The notes under the pieces: model-generated
The model's input: the letters and a program-made list of their open reading frames with translations, nothing else
Databases searched by the model: none
Told to the model about the DNA's origin: nothing
Translations under genes and position numbers: made by a program
Shown here: in pieces, positions 12,101-26,323 of the stretch
Layout: each line of letters opens with the position of its first letter
Numbering within the stretch: position 1 is the first letter of the stretch
NCBI GenBank assembly: GCA_964057225.1
Contig: OZ059895.1
Coordinates: 19,974,688-20,038,687 of the forward strand
Reading direction: 5' to 3'
DNA: 64,000 nt
From: Auanema rhodensis
Lineage: Eukaryota > Nematoda > Chromadorea > Rhabditida > Rhabditidae

Positions 12101-14391
12101 TGGAAACTCAACATATACTAATGCATCATTTTTCAAACGATCATAACTAATTTTTGTATTGAGCGTTTCTCAATGTAGTATAGTGCATTCGATGCGGATT
12201 TTTAAGCTGCGTCGATCTGTGTTTTCAGATTTGCGCTAGCTTAAAAATGCACCGAGATATCAACTGATATAAGTTCACACTTACATCCTCGATTTTCACC
12301 CTGAAGAATTAATTTTTTCGTTGAATAACATTGTCCATCGTCTTTGCCTTGAAAGAAAGATACTGAAAACATCTACTTTTTGCTAAATTATTTTGAAATT
12401 TTTCGAAAAAATTTTTGTCAAAATGTTTTTGGAAGCAATGTTGAGTGTACATGGAAACTCAACATATACTAATGCATCATTTTTCAAACGATCATAACTA
12501 ATTTTTGTATTAAGCGTTTCTCAATGTAGTATAGTGCATTCGATGCGGATTTTTAAGCTGCGTCGATCTGTGTTTTCAGATTTGCGCTAGCTTAAAAATG
12601 CACCGAGATATCAACTGATATAAGTTCACACTTACATCCTCGATTTTCACCCTGAAGAATTAATTTTTTCGTTGAATAACATTGTCCATCGTCTTTGCCT
12701 TGAAAGAAAGATACTGAAAACATCTACTTTTTGCTAAATTATTTTGAAATTTTTCGAAAAAATTTTTGTCAAAATGTTTTTGGAAGCAATGTTGAGTGTA
12801 CATGGAAACTCAACATATACTAATGCATCATTTTTCAAACGATCATAACTAATTTTTGTATTAAGCGTTTCTCAATGTAGTATAGTGCATTCGATGCGGA
12901 TTTTTAAGCTGCGTCGATCTGTGTTTTCAGATTTGCGCTAGCTTAAAAATGCACCGAGATATCAACTGATATAAGTTCACACTTACATCCTCGATTTTCA
13001 CCCTGAAGAATTAATTTTTTCGTTGAATAACATTGTCCATCGTCTTTGCCTTGAAAGAAAGATACTGAAAACATCTACTTTTTGCTAAATTATTTTGAAA
13101 TTTTTCGAAAAAATTTTTGTCAAAATGTTTTTGGAAGCAATGTTGAGTGTACATGGAAACTCAACATACACTAATGCATCATTTTTCAAACGATCATAAC
13201 TAATTTTTGTATTGAGCGTTTCTCAATGTAGTATAGTGCATTCGATGCGGATTTTTAAGCTGCGTCGATCTGTGTTTTCAGATTTGCGCTAGCTTAAAAA
13301 TGCACCGAGATATCAACTGATATAAGTTCACACTTACATCCTCGATTTTCACCCTGAAGAATTAATTTTTTCGTTAAATAACATTGTCCATCGTCTTTGC
13401 CTTGAAAGAAAGATACTGAAAACATCTACTTTTTGCTAAATTATTTTGAAATTTTTCGAAAAAATTTTTGTCAAAATGTTTTTGGAAGCAATGTTGAGTG
13501 TACATGGAAACTCAACATATACTAATGCATCATTTTTCAAACGATCATAACTAATTTTTGTATTAAGCGTTTCTCAATGTAGTATAGTGCATTCGATGCG
13601 GATTTTTAAGCTGCGTCGATCTGTGTTTTCAGATTTGCGCTAGCTTAAAAATGCACCGAGATATCAACTGATATAAGTTCACACTTACATCCTCGATTTT
13701 CACCCTGAAGAATTAATTTTTTCGTTGAATAACATTGTCCATCGTCTTTGCCTTGAAAGAAAGATACTGAAAACATCTACTTTTTGCTAAATTATTTTGA
13801 AATTTTTCGAAAAAATTTTTGTCAAAATGTTTTTGGAAGCAATGTTGAGTGTACATGGAAACTCAACATATACTAATGCATCATTTTTCAAACGATCATA
13901 ACTAATTTTTGTATTAAGCGTTTCTCAATGTAGTATAGTGCATTCGATGCGGATTTTTAAGCTGCGTCGATCTGTGTTTTCAGATTTGCGCTAGCTTAAA
14001 AATGCACCGAGATATCAACTGATATAAGTTCACACTTACATCCTCGATTTTCACCCTGAAGAATTAATTTTTTCGTTGAATAACATTGTCCATCGTCTTT
14101 GCCTTGAAAGAAAGATACTGAAAACATCTACTTTTTGCTAAATTATTTTGAAATTTTTCGAAAAAATTTTTGTCAAAATGTTTTTGGAAGCAATGTTGAG
14201 TGTACATGGAAACTCAACATATACTAATGCATCATTTTTCAAACGATCATAACTAATTTTTGTATTAAGCGTTTCTCAATGTAGTATAGTGCATTCGATG
14301 CGGATTTTTAAGCTGCGTCGATCTGTGTTTTCAGATTTGCGCTAGCTTAAAAATGCACCGAGATATCAACTGATATAAGTTCACACTTACA
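8776..14391. repeat. 8-copy higher-order repeat, two units of 2,808 bp
   Basis: Copies 25-32 (8776-11583) and 33-40 (11584-14391) have the same series of markers: GTTTAATAAC with TTCGTATT; ATTCTG with TTGAATG; two plain copies; CATACACT with GTATTGAGC; GTTAAATAAC; two plain copies. I saw no difference between the two units by eye. The first unit begins with the last member of the preceding 3-copy repeat, so this duplication is younger than that one. Confidence 0.87.
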
Positions 14392-17300
14392 TCCTCGATT
14401 TTCACCCTGAAGAATTAATTTTTTCGTTGAATAACATTGTCCATCGTCTTTGCCTTGAAAGAAAGATACTGAAAACATCTACTTTTTGCTAAATTATTTT
14501 GAAATTTTTCGAAAAAATTTTTGTCAAAATGTTTTTGGAAGCAATGTTGAGTGTACATGGAAACTCAACATACACTAATGCATCATTTTTCAAACGATCA
14601 TAACTAATTTTTGTATTGAGCGTTTCTCAATGTAGTATAGTGCATTCGATGCGGATTTTTAAGCTGCGTCGATCTGTGTTTTCAGATTTGCGCTAGCTTA
14701 AAAATGCACCGAGATATCAACTGATATAAGTTCACACTTACATCCTCGATTTTCACCCTGAAGAATTAATTTTTTCGTTAAATAACATTGTCCATCGTCT
14801 TTGCCTTGAAAGAAAGATACTGAAAACATCTACTTTTTGCTAAATTATTTTGAAATTTTTCGAAAAAATTTTTGTCAAAATGTTTTTGGAAGCAATGTTG
14901 AGTGTACATGGAAACTCAACATATACTAATGCATCATTTTTCAAACGATCATAACTAATTTTTGTATTAAGCGTTTCTCAATGTAGTATAGTGCATTCGA
15001 TGCGGATTTTTAAGCTGCGTCGATCTGTGTTTTCAGATTTGCGCTAGCTTAAAAATGCACCGAGATATCAACTGATATAAGTTCACACTTACATCCTCGA
15101 TTTTCACCCTGAAGAATTAATTTTTTCGTTGAATAACATTGTCCATCGTCTTTGCCTTGAAAGAAAGATACTGAAAACATCTACTTTTTGCTAAATTATT
15201 TTGAAATTTTTCGAAAAAATTTTTGTCAAAATGTTTTTGGAAGCAATGTTGAGTGTACATGGAAACTCAACATATACTAATGCATCATTTTTCAAACGAT
15301 CATAACTAATTTTTGTATTAAGCGTTTCTCAATGTAGTATAGTGCATTCGATGCGGATTTTTAAGCTGCGTCGATCTGTGTTTTCAGATTTGCGCTAGCT
15401 TAAAAATGCACCGAGATATCAACTGATATAAGTTCACACTTACATCCTCGATTTTCACCCTGAAGAATTAATTTTTTCGTTGAATAACATTGTCCATCGT
15501 CTTTGCCTTGAAAGAAAGATACTGAAAACATCTACTTTTTGCTAAATTATTTTGAAATTTTTCGAAAAAATTTTTGTCAAAATGTTTTTGGAAGCAATGT
15601 TGAGTGTACATGGAAACTCAACATACACTAATGCATCATTTTTCAAACGATCATAACTAATTTTTGTATTGAGCGTTTCTCAATGTAGTATAGTGCATTC
15701 GATGCGGATTTTTAAGCTGCGTCGATCTGTGTTTTCAGATTTGCGCTAGCTTAAAAATGCACCGAGATATCAACTGATATAAGTTCACACTTACATCCTC
15801 GATTTTCACCCTGAAGAATTAATTTTTTCGTTAAATAACATTGTCCATCGTCTTTGCCTTGAAAGAAAGATACTGAAAACATCTACTTTTTGCTAAATTA
15901 TTTTGAAATTTTTCGAAAAAATTTTTGTCAAAATGTTTTTGGAAGCAATGTTGAGTGTACATGGAAACTCAACATATACTAATGCATCATTTTTCAAACG
16001 ATCATAACTAATTTTTGTATTAAGCGTTTCTCAATGTAGTATAGTGCATTCGATGCGGATTTTTAAGCTGCGTCGATCTGTGTTTTCAGATTTGCGCTAG
16101 CTTAAAAATGCACCGAGATATCAACTGATATAAGTTCACACTTACATCCTCGATTTTCACCCTGAAGAATTAATTTTTTCGTTGAATAACATTGTCCATC
16201 GTCTTTGCCTTGAAAGAAAGATACTGAAAACATCTACTTTTTGCTAAATTATTTTGAAATTTTTCGAAAAAATTTTTGTCAAAATGTTTTTGGAAGCAAT
16301 GTTGAGTGTACATGGAAACTCAACATATACTAATGCATCATTTTTCAAACGATCATAACTAATTTTTGTATTAAGCGTTTCTCAATGTAGTATAGTGCAT
16401 TCGATGCGGATTTTTAAGCTGCGTCGATCTGTGTTTTCAGATTTGCGCTAGCTTAAAAATGCACCGAGATATCAACTGATATAAGTTCACACTTACATCC
16501 TCGATTTTCACCCTGAAGAATTAATTTTTTCGTTGAATAACATTGTCCATCGTCTTTGCCTTGAAAGAAAGATACTGAAAACATCTACTTTTTGCTAAAT
16601 TATTTTGAAATTTTTCGAAAAAATTTTTGTCAAAATGTTTTTGGAAGCAATGTTGAGTGTACATGGAAACTCAACATATACTAATGCATCATTTTTCAAA
16701 CGATCATAACTAATTTTTGTATTAAGCGTTTCTCAATGTAGTATAGTGCATTCGATGCGGATTTTTAAGCTGCGTCGATCTGTGTTTTCAGATTTGCGCT
16801 AGCTTAAAAATGCACCGAGATATCAACTGATATAAGTTCACACTTACATCCTCGATTTTCACCCTGAAGAATTAATTTTTTCGTTGAATAACATTGTCCA
16901 TCGTCTTTGCCTTGAAAGAAAGATACTGAAAACATCTACTTTTTGCTAAATTATTTTGAAATTTTTCGAAAAAATTTTTGTCAAAATGTTTTTGGAAGCA
17001 ATGTTGAGTGTACATGGAAACTCAACATATACTAATGCATCATTTTTCAAACGATCATAACTAATTTTTGTATTAAGCGTTTCTCAATGTAGTATAGTGC
17101 ATTCGATGCGGATTTTTAAGCTGCGTCGATCTGTGTTTTCAGATTTGCGCTAGCTTAAAAATGCACCGAGATATCAACTGATATAAGTTCACACTTACAT
17201 CCTCGATTTTCACCCTGAAGAATTAATTTTTTCGTTGAATAACATTGTCCATCGTCTTTGCCTTGAAAGAAAGATACTGAAAACATCTACTTTTTGCTAA

Positions 17301-19305
17301 ATTATTTTGAAATTTTTCGAAAAAATTTTTGTCAAAATGTTTTTGGAAGCAATGTTGAGTGTACATGGAAACTCAACATACACTAATGCATCATTTTTCA
17401 AACGATCATAACTAATTTTTGTATTGAGCGTTTCTCAATGTAGTATAGTGCATTCGATGCGGATTTTTAAGCTGCGTCGATCTGTGTTTTCAGATTTGCG
17501 CTAGCTTAAAAATGCACCGAGATATCAACTGATATAAGTTCACACTTACATCCTCGATTTTCACCCTGAAGAATTAATTTTTTCGTTAAATAACATTGTC
17601 CATCGTCTTTGCCTTGAAAGAAAGATACTGAAAACATCTACTTTTTGCTAAATTATTTTGAAATTTTTCGAAAAAATTTTTGTCAAAATGTTTTTGGAAG
17701 CAATGTTGAGTGTACATGGAAACTCAACATATACTAATGCATCATTTTTCAAACGATCATAACTAATTTTTGTATTAAGCGTTTCTCAATGTAGTATAGT
17801 GCATTCGATGCGGATTTTTAAGCTGCGTCGATCTGTGTTTTCAGATTTGCGCTAGCTTAAAAATGCACCGAGATATCAACTGATATAAGTTCACACTTAC
17901 ATCCTCGATTTTCACCCTGAAGAATTAATTTTTTCGTTGAATAACATTGTCCATCGTCTTTGCCTTGAAAGAAAGATACTGAAAACATCTACTTTTTGCT
18001 AAATTATTTTGAAATTTTTCGAAAAAATTTTTGTCAAAATGTTTTTGGAAGCAATGTTGAGTGTACATGGAAACTCAACATATACTAATGCATCATTTTT
18101 CAAACGATCATAACTAATTTTTGTATTAAGCGTTTCTCAATGTAGTATAGTGCATTCGATGCGGATTTTTAAGCTGCGTCGATCTGTGTTTTCAGATTTG
18201 CGCTAGCTTAAAAATGCACCGAGATATCAACTGATATAAGTTCACACTTACATCCTCGATTTTCACCCTGAAGAATTAATTTTTTCGTTGAATAACATTG
18301 TCCATCGTCTTTGCCTTGAAAGAAAGATACTGAAAACATCTACTTTTTGCTAAATTATTTTGAAATTTTTCGAAAAAATTTTTGTCAAAATGTTTTTGGA
18401 AGCAATGTTGAGTGTACATGGAAACTCAACATATACTAATGCATCATTTTTCAAACGATCATAACTAATTTTTGTATTAAGCGTTTCTCAATGTAGTATA
18501 GTGCATTCGATGCGGATTTTTAAGCTGCGTCGATCTGTGTTTTCAGATTTGCGCTAGCTTAAAAATGCACCGAGATATCAACTGATATAAGTTCACACTT
18601 ACATCCTCGATTTTCACCCTGAAGAATTAATTTTTTCGTTGAATAACATTGTCCATCGTCTTTGCCTTGAAAGAAAGATACTGAAAACATCTACTTTTTG
18701 CTAAATTATTTTGAAATTTTTCGAAAAAATTTTTGTCAAAATGTTTTTGGAAGCAATGTTGAGTGTACATGGAAACTCAACATACACTAATGCATCATTT
18801 TTCAAACGATCATAACTAATTTTTGTATTGAGCGTTTCTCAATGTAGTATAGTGCATTCGATGCGGATTTTTAAGCTGCGTCGATCTGTGTTTTCAGATT
18901 TGCGCTAGCTTAAAAATGCACCGAGATATCAACTGATATAAGTTCACACTTACATCCTCGATTTTCACCCTGAAGAATTAATTTTTTCGTTAAATAACAT
19001 TGTCCATCGTCTTTGCCTTGAAAGAAAGATACTGAAAACATCTACTTTTTGCTAAATTATTTTGAAATTTTTCGAAAAAATTTTTGTCAAAATGTTTTTG
19101 GAAGCAATGTTGAGTGTACATGGAAACTCAACATATACTAATGCATCATTTTTCAAACGATCATAACTAATTTTTGTATTAAGCGTTTCTCAATGTAGTA
19201 TAGTGCATTCGATGCGGATTTTTAAGCTGCGTCGATCTGTGTTTTCAGATTTGCGCTAGCTTAAAAATGCACCGAGATATCAACTGATATAAGTTCACAC
19301 TTACA
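14392..19305. repeat. Variable-length units marked by CATACACT then GTTAAATAAC
   Basis: The marker pair seen in the 8-copy repeat recurs at copies 41-42, 44-45, 49-50 and 53-54 (starts 14392, 15445, 17200 and 18604). The spacing is 3, 5 and 4 copies. Plain identical copies fill the gaps. The changing spacing is what unequal exchange between near-identical copies would leave. Confidence 0.8.
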
Positions 19306-20358
19306 TCCTCGATTTTCACCCTGAAGAATTAATTTTTTCGTTGAATAACATTGTCCATCGTCTTTGCCTTGAAAGAAAGATACTGAAAACATCTACTTTT
19401 TGCTAAATTATTTTGAAATTTTTCGAAAAAATTTTTGTCAAAATGTTTTTGGAAGCAATGTTGAGTGTACATGGAAACTCAACATATACTAATGCATCAT
19501 TTTTCAAACGATCATAACTAATTTTTGTATTAAGCGTTTCTCAATGTAGTATAGTGCATTCGATGCGGATTTTCAAGCTGCGTCGACCTGTGTTTTCAGA
19601 TTTGCGCTAGCTTAAAAATGCACCGAGATATCAACTGATATAAGTTCACACTTACATCCTCGATTTTCACCCTGAAGAATTAATTTTTTCGTTGAATAAC
19701 ATTGTCCATCGTCTTTGCCTTGAAAAAAAGAATCTGAAAACATCTACTTTTTGCTAAATTATTTTGAAATTTTTCGAAAAAGGTTTTGTCAAAATGTTTT
19801 TGGAAGCAATGTTGAGTGTACATGGAAACTCAACATATACTAATGCATCATTTTTCAAACGATCATAACTAATTTTTGTATTAAGCGTTTCTCAATGTAG
19901 TATAGTGTATTCGATGCGGATTTTTAAGCTGCGTCGATCTGTGTTTTCAGATTTGCGCTAGCTTAAAAATGCACCGAGATATCAACTGATATAAGTTCAC
20001 ACTTACATCCTCGATTTTCACCCTGAAGAATTAATTTTTTCGTTGAATAACATTGTCCATCGTCTTTGCCTTGAAAGAAAGATACTGAAAACATCTACTT
20101 TTTGCTAAATTATTTTGAAATTTTTCGAAAAAATTTTTGTCAAAATGTTTTTGGAAGCAATGTTGAGTGTACATGGAAACTCAACATATACTAATGCATC
20201 ATTTTTCAAACGATCATAACTAATTTTTGTATTGAGCGTTTCTCAATGTAGTATAGTGCATTCGATGCGGATTTTTAAGCTGCGTCGATCTGTGTTTTCA
20301 GATTTGCGCTAGCTTAAAAATGCACCGAGATATCAACTGATATAAGTTCACACTTACA

Positions 20359-23164
20359 TCCTCGATTTTCACCCTGAAGAATTAATTTTTTCGTTGAATA
20401 ACATTGTCCATCGTCTTTGCCTTGAAAAAAAGAATCTGAAAACATCTACTTTTTGCTAAATTATCTTGAAATTTTTCGAAAAAATTTTTGTCAAAATGTT
20501 TTTGGAAGCAATGTTGAATGTACATGGAAACTCAACATATACTAATGCATCATGTTTCAAACGATCATAACTAATTTTTGTATTAAGCGTTTCTCAATGT
20601 AGTATAGTGCATTCGATGCGGATTTTTAAGCTGCGTCGATCTGTGTTTTCAGATTTGCGCTAGCTTAAAAATGCACCGAGATATCAACTGATATAAGTTC
20701 ACACTTACATCCTCGATTTTCACCCTGAAGAATTAATTTTTTCGTTGAATAACATTGTCCATCGTCTTTGCCTTGAAAAAAAGATTCTGAAAACATCTAC
20801 TTTTTGCTAAATTATTTTGAAATTTTTCGAACAAATTTTTGTCAAAATGTTTTTGGAAGCAATGTTGAGTGTACATGGAAACTCAATATACACTAATGCA
20901 TCATTTTTCAAACGATCATAACTAATTTTTGTATTGAGCGTTTCTCAATGTAGTATAGTGCATTCGATGCGGATTTTTAAGCTGCGTCGATCTGTGTTAT
21001 CAGATTTGCGCTAGATTAAAAATGCACCGAGATATCAACTGATATAAGTTCACACTTATATCCTCGATTTTCACCCTGAAGAATTAATTTTTTCGTTGAA
21101 TAACATTGTCCATCGTCTTTGCCTTGAAGAAAGAATCTGAAAACATCTACTTTTTGCTAAATTATTTTGAAATTTTTCGAAAAAATTTTTGTCAAAATGT
21201 TTTTGGAAGCAATGTTGAGTGTACATGGAAACTCAACATACACTAATGCATCATTTTTCAAACGATCATAACTAATTTTTGTATTAAGCGTTTCTCAATG
21301 TAGTATAGTGCATTCGATGCGGATTTTTAAGCTGCGTCAATCTGTGTTATCAGATTTGCGCTAGCTTAAAAATGCACCGAGATATCAACTGATATAAGTT
21401 CACACTTATATCCTCGATTTTCACCCTGAAGAATTAATTTTTTCGTTGAATAACAATGTCCATCGTCTTTGCTTTGAAAAAAGGAATCTAAAAACATCTA
21501 CTTTTTGCTAAATTATTTTGAAATTTTTCGAAAAAATTTTTGTCAAAATGTTTTTGGAAGCAATGTTGAGTGTACATGGAAACTCAACATACACTAATGC
21601 ATCATTTTTCAAACGATCATAACTTATTTCTGTATTGAGCGTTTCTCAATGTAGTATAGTGCATTCGATGCGGATTTTTAAGCTGCGTCGATCTGTGTTT
21701 TCAGATTTGCGCTAGCTTAAAAATGCACCGAGATATCAACTGATATAAGTTCACACTTATATCCTCGATTTTCACCCTGAAGAATTAATTTTTTCGTTGA
21801 ATAACATTGTCCATCGTCTTTGCCTTGAAAAAAAGAATCTGAAAACATCTACTTTTTGCTAAATTATCTTGAAATTTTTCGAAAAAATTTTTGTCAAAAT
21901 GTTTTTGGAAGCAATGTTGAATGTACATGGAAACTCAACATATACTAATGCATCATGTTTCAAACGATCATAACTAATTTTTGTATTAAGCGTTTCTCAA
22001 TGTAGTATAGTGCATTCGATGCGGATTTTTAAGCTGCGTCGATCTGTGTTTTCAGATTTGCGCTAGCTTAAAAATGCACCGAGATATCAACTGATATAAG
22101 TTCACACTTACATCCTCGATTTTCACCCTGAAGAATTAATTTTTTCGTTGAATAACATTGTCCATCGTCTTTGCCTTGAAAAAAAGATTCTGAAAACATC
22201 TACTTTTTGCTAAATTATTTTGAAATTTTTCGAACAAATTTTTGTCAAAATGTTTTTGGAAGCAATGTTGAGTGTACATGGAAACTCAATATACACTAAT
22301 GCATCATTTTTCAAACGATCATAACTAATTTTTGTATTGAGCGTTTCTCAATGTAGTATAGTGCATTCGATGCGGATTTTTAAGCTGCGTCGATCTGTGT
22401 TATCAGATTTGCGCTAGATTAAAAATGCACCGAGATATCAACTGATATAAGTTCACACTTATATCCTCGATTTTCACCCTGAAGAATTAATTTTTTCGTT
22501 GAATAACATTGTCCATCGTCTTTGCCTTGAAGAAAGAATCTGAAAACATCTACTTTTTGCTAAATTATTTTGAAATTTTTCGAAAAAATTTTTGTCAAAA
22601 TGTTTTTGGAAGCAATGTTGAGTGTACATGGAAACTCAACATACACTAATGCATCATTTTTCAAACGATCATAACTAATTTTTGTATTAAGCGTTTCTCA
22701 ATGTAGTATAGTGCATTCGATGCGGATTTTTAAGCTGCGTCAATCTGTGTTATCAGATTTGCGCTAGCTTAAAAATGCACCGAGATATCAACTGATATAA
22801 GTTCACACTTATATCCTCGATTTTCACCCTGAAGAATTAATTTTTTCGTTGAATAACAATGTCCATCGTCTTTGCTTTGAAAAAAGGAATCTAAAAACAT
22901 CTACTTTTTGCTAAATTATTTTGAAATTTTTCGAAAAAATTTTTGTCAAAATGTTTTTGGAAGCAATGTTGAGTGTACATGGAAACTCAACATACACTAA
23001 TGCATCATTTTTCAAACGATCATAACTTATTTCTGTATTGAGCGTTTCTCAATGTAGTATAGTGCATTCGATGCGGATTTTTAAGCTGCGTCGATCTGTG
23101 TTTTCAGATTTGCGCTAGCTTAAAAATGCACCGAGATATCAACTGATATAAGTTCACACTTATA
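20359..23164. repeat. 4-copy higher-order repeat, two units of 1,403 bp
   Basis: Copies 58-61 (20359-21761) recur as copies 62-65 (21762-23164). Shared private markers, in order, are: ATTATCTTG with CATGTTTC; GAACAAATT with CAATATACACT and CTAGATT; a one-base deletion giving CCTTGAAGAAAG together with GTCAATC; and AACAATG with GCTTTG and CTTATTTCTG. The deletion at about 21127 is copied at about 22530, so it happened before the duplication. I saw no difference between the units. Confidence 0.92.
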
Positions 23165-26100
23165 TCCTCGATTTTCACCCTGAAGAATTAATTTTTTCGT
23201 TGAATAACAATGTCCATCGTCTTTCCCTTGAAAAAAGGAATCTAAAAACATCTACTTTTTGCTAAATTATTTTGAAATTTTTCGAAAAAATTTTTGTCAA
23301 AATGTTTTTGGAAGCAATGTTGAGTGTACATGGAAACTCAACATACACTAATGCATCATTTTTCAAACGATCATAACTAATTCTTGTATTGAGCGTTTCT
23401 CAATGTACTATAGTGCATTCCATGCGGATTTTTAAGCTGCGTCGATCTGTGTTATCAGATTTGCGCTAGCTTAAAAATGCACCGAGATATCAACTGATAT
23501 AAGTTCACACTTACATCCTCGATTTTCACCCTGAAGAATTAATTTTTTCGTTGAATAACATTGTCCATCGTCTTTGCCTTGAAATAAAGATACTGAAAAC
23601 ATCTACTTTTTGCTAAATTATTTTGAAATTTTTCGAAAAAATTTTTGTCAAAATGTTTTTGGAAGCAATGTTGAGTGTACATGGAAACTCAACATATACT
23701 AATGCATCATTTTTCAAACGATCATAACTAATTTTTGTATTAAGCGTTTCTCAATGTAGTATAGTGCATTCGATGCGGATTTTTAAGCTGCGTCGATCTG
23801 TGTTTTCAGATTTGCGCTAGCTTAAAAATGCACCGAGATATCAACTGATATAAGTTCACACTTACATCCTCGATTTTCACCCTGAAGAATTAATTTTTTC
23901 GTTGAATAACATTGTCCATCGTCTTTGCCTTGAAAAAAAGAATCTGAAAACATCTACTTTTTGCTAAATTATTTTGAAATTTTTCGAAAAAATTTTTGTC
24001 AAAATGTTTTTGGAAGCAATGTTGAGTGTACATGGAAACTCAACATATACTAATGCATCATTTTTCAAACGATCATAACTAATTTTTGTATTAAGCGTTT
24101 CTCAATGTAGTATAGTGCATTCGATGCGGATTTTTAAGCTGCGTCGATCTGTGTTTTCAGATTTGCGCTAGCTTAAAAATGCACCGAGATATCAACTGAT
24201 ATAAGTTCACACTTACATCCTCGATTTTCACCCTGAAGAATTAATTTTTTCGTTGAATAACAATGTCCATCGTCTTTGCCTTGAAAAAAAGAATCTGAAA
24301 ACATCCACTTTTTGCTAAATTATTTTGAAATTTTTCGAAAAAATTTTTGTCAAAATGTTTTTGGAAGCAATGTTGAATGTACATGGAAACTCAACATATA
24401 CTAATGCATCATTTTTCAAACGATCATAACTAATTTTTGTATTAAGCGTTTCTCAATGTAGTATAGTGCATTCGATGCGGATTTTTAAGCTGCGTCGATC
24501 TGTGTTATCAGATTTGCGCTAGCTTAAAAATGCACCGAGATATCAACTGATATAAGTTCACACTTATATCCTCGATTTTCACCCTGAAGAATTAATTTTT
24601 TCGTTGAATAACATTGTTCATCGTCTTTGCCTTGAAAAAAGGAATCTAAAAACATCTACTTTTTGCTAAATTATTTTGAAATTTTTCGAAAAAATTTTTG
24701 TCAAAATGTTTTTGGAAGCAATGTTGAGTGTACATGGAAACTCAACATACACTAATGCATCATTTTTCAAACGATCATAACTAATTTCTGTATTGAGCGT
24801 TTCTCAATGTAGTATAGTGCATTCGATGCGGATTTTTAAGCTGCGTCGATCTGTGTTTTCAGATTTGCGCTAGCTTAAAAATGCACCGAGATATCAACTG
24901 ATATAAGTTCACACTTACATCCTCGATTTTCACCCTGAAGAATTAATTTTTTCGTTGAATAACATTGTCCATCGTCTTTGCTTTGAAAAAAGGAATCTAA
25001 AAACATCTACTTTTTGCTAAATTATTTTGAAATTTTTCGAAAAAATTTTTGTCAAAATGTTTTTGGAAGCAATGTTGAGTGTACATGGAAACTCAACATA
25101 CACTAATGCATCATTTTTCAAACGATCATAACTAATTTCTGTATTGAGCGTTTCTCAATGTAGTATAGTGCATTCGATGCGGATTTTTAAGCTGCGTCGA
25201 TCTGTGTTTTCAGATTTGCGCTAGCTTAAAAATGCACCGAGATATCAACTGATATAAGTTCACACTTATATCCTCGATTTTCACTCTGAAGAATTAATTT
25301 TTTCGTTGAATAACAATGTCCATCGTCTTTGCCTTGAAAAAAGGAATCTAAAAACATCTACTTTTTGCTAAATTATTTTGAAATTTTTCGAAAAAATTTT
25401 TGTCAAAATGTTTTTGGAAGCAATGTTGAATGTACATGGAAACTCAACATATACTAATGCATCATTTTTCAAACGATCATAACTAATTTTTGTATTAAGC
25501 GTTTCTCAATGTAGTATAGTGCATTCGATGCGGATTTTTAAGCTGCGTCGATCTGTGTTATCAGATTTGCGCTAGCTTAAAAATGCACCGAGATATCAAC
25601 TGATATAAGTTCACACTTACATCCTCGATTTTCACCCTGAAGAATTAATTTTTTCGTTGAATAACATTGTCCATCGTCTTTGCCTTGAAAAAAAAAATCT
25701 GAAAACATCTACTTTTTGCTAAATTATTTTGAAATTTTTCGAAAAAATTTTTGTCAAAATGTTTTTGGAAGCAATGTTGAGTGTACATGGAAACTCAACA
25801 TACACTAATGCATCATTTTTCAAACGATCATAACTAATTTCTGTATTGAGCGTTTCTCAATGTAGTATAGTGCATTCGATGCGGATTTTTAAGCTGCGTC
25901 GATCTGTGTTATCAGATTTGCGCTAGCTTAAAAATGCACCGAGATATCAACTGATATAAGTTCACACTTATATCCTCGATTTTCACCCTGAAGAATTAAT
26001 TTTTTCGTTGAATAACATTGTCCATCGTCTTTGCCTTGAAAAAAGGAATCTAAAAACATCTACTTTTTGCTAAATTATTTTGAAATTTTTCGAAAAAATT

Positions 26101-26323
26101 TTTGTCAAAATGTTTTTGGAAGCAATGTTGAGTGTACATGGAAACTCAACATACACTCATGCATCATTTTTCAAACGATCATAACTAATTTTTGTATTAA
26201 GCGTTTCTCAATGTAGTATAGTGCATTCGATGCGGATTTTTAAGCTGCGTCGATCTGTGTTATCAGATTTGCGCTAGCTTAAAAATGCACCGAGATATCA
26301 ACTGATATAAGTTCACACTTATA
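20359..26323. repeat. Block C: diverse transition copies 58-74
   Basis: This block separates left-type copies (GTGTTTTCAG, CATATACT) from right-type copies (GTGTTATCAG, CATACACT, GAAAAAAGGAATCTA). Private changes are frequent: GTCAATC, CTAGATTAAAA, CATGTTTC, CTTTCCCTTG, GTACTATA, CATTCCATG, GAAATAAAG, CATCCAC and GTTCATC. The block holds the only two 350-bp copies in the window. Confidence 0.8.

Larger units (their letters stand above)
5266..20358. repeat. Block B: homogenised copies 15-57
   Basis: Most copies share GAAAGATACTG, CATATACT, GTATTAAGC, GTGTTTTCAG and an end of CACACTTACA. A minority carry GAAAAAAAGAATCTG instead. Copies 15 and 16 look identical and share GTCTATC. From 9478 to 19305 many copies (27, 28, 31, 32, 35, 36, 39, 40, 43, 46-48 and others) appear base-for-base the same. 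The main interruptions are pairs in which a CATACACT/GTATTGAGC copy is followed by a GTTAAATAAC copy. There are no genes in these 15 kb. Confidence 0.85.
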
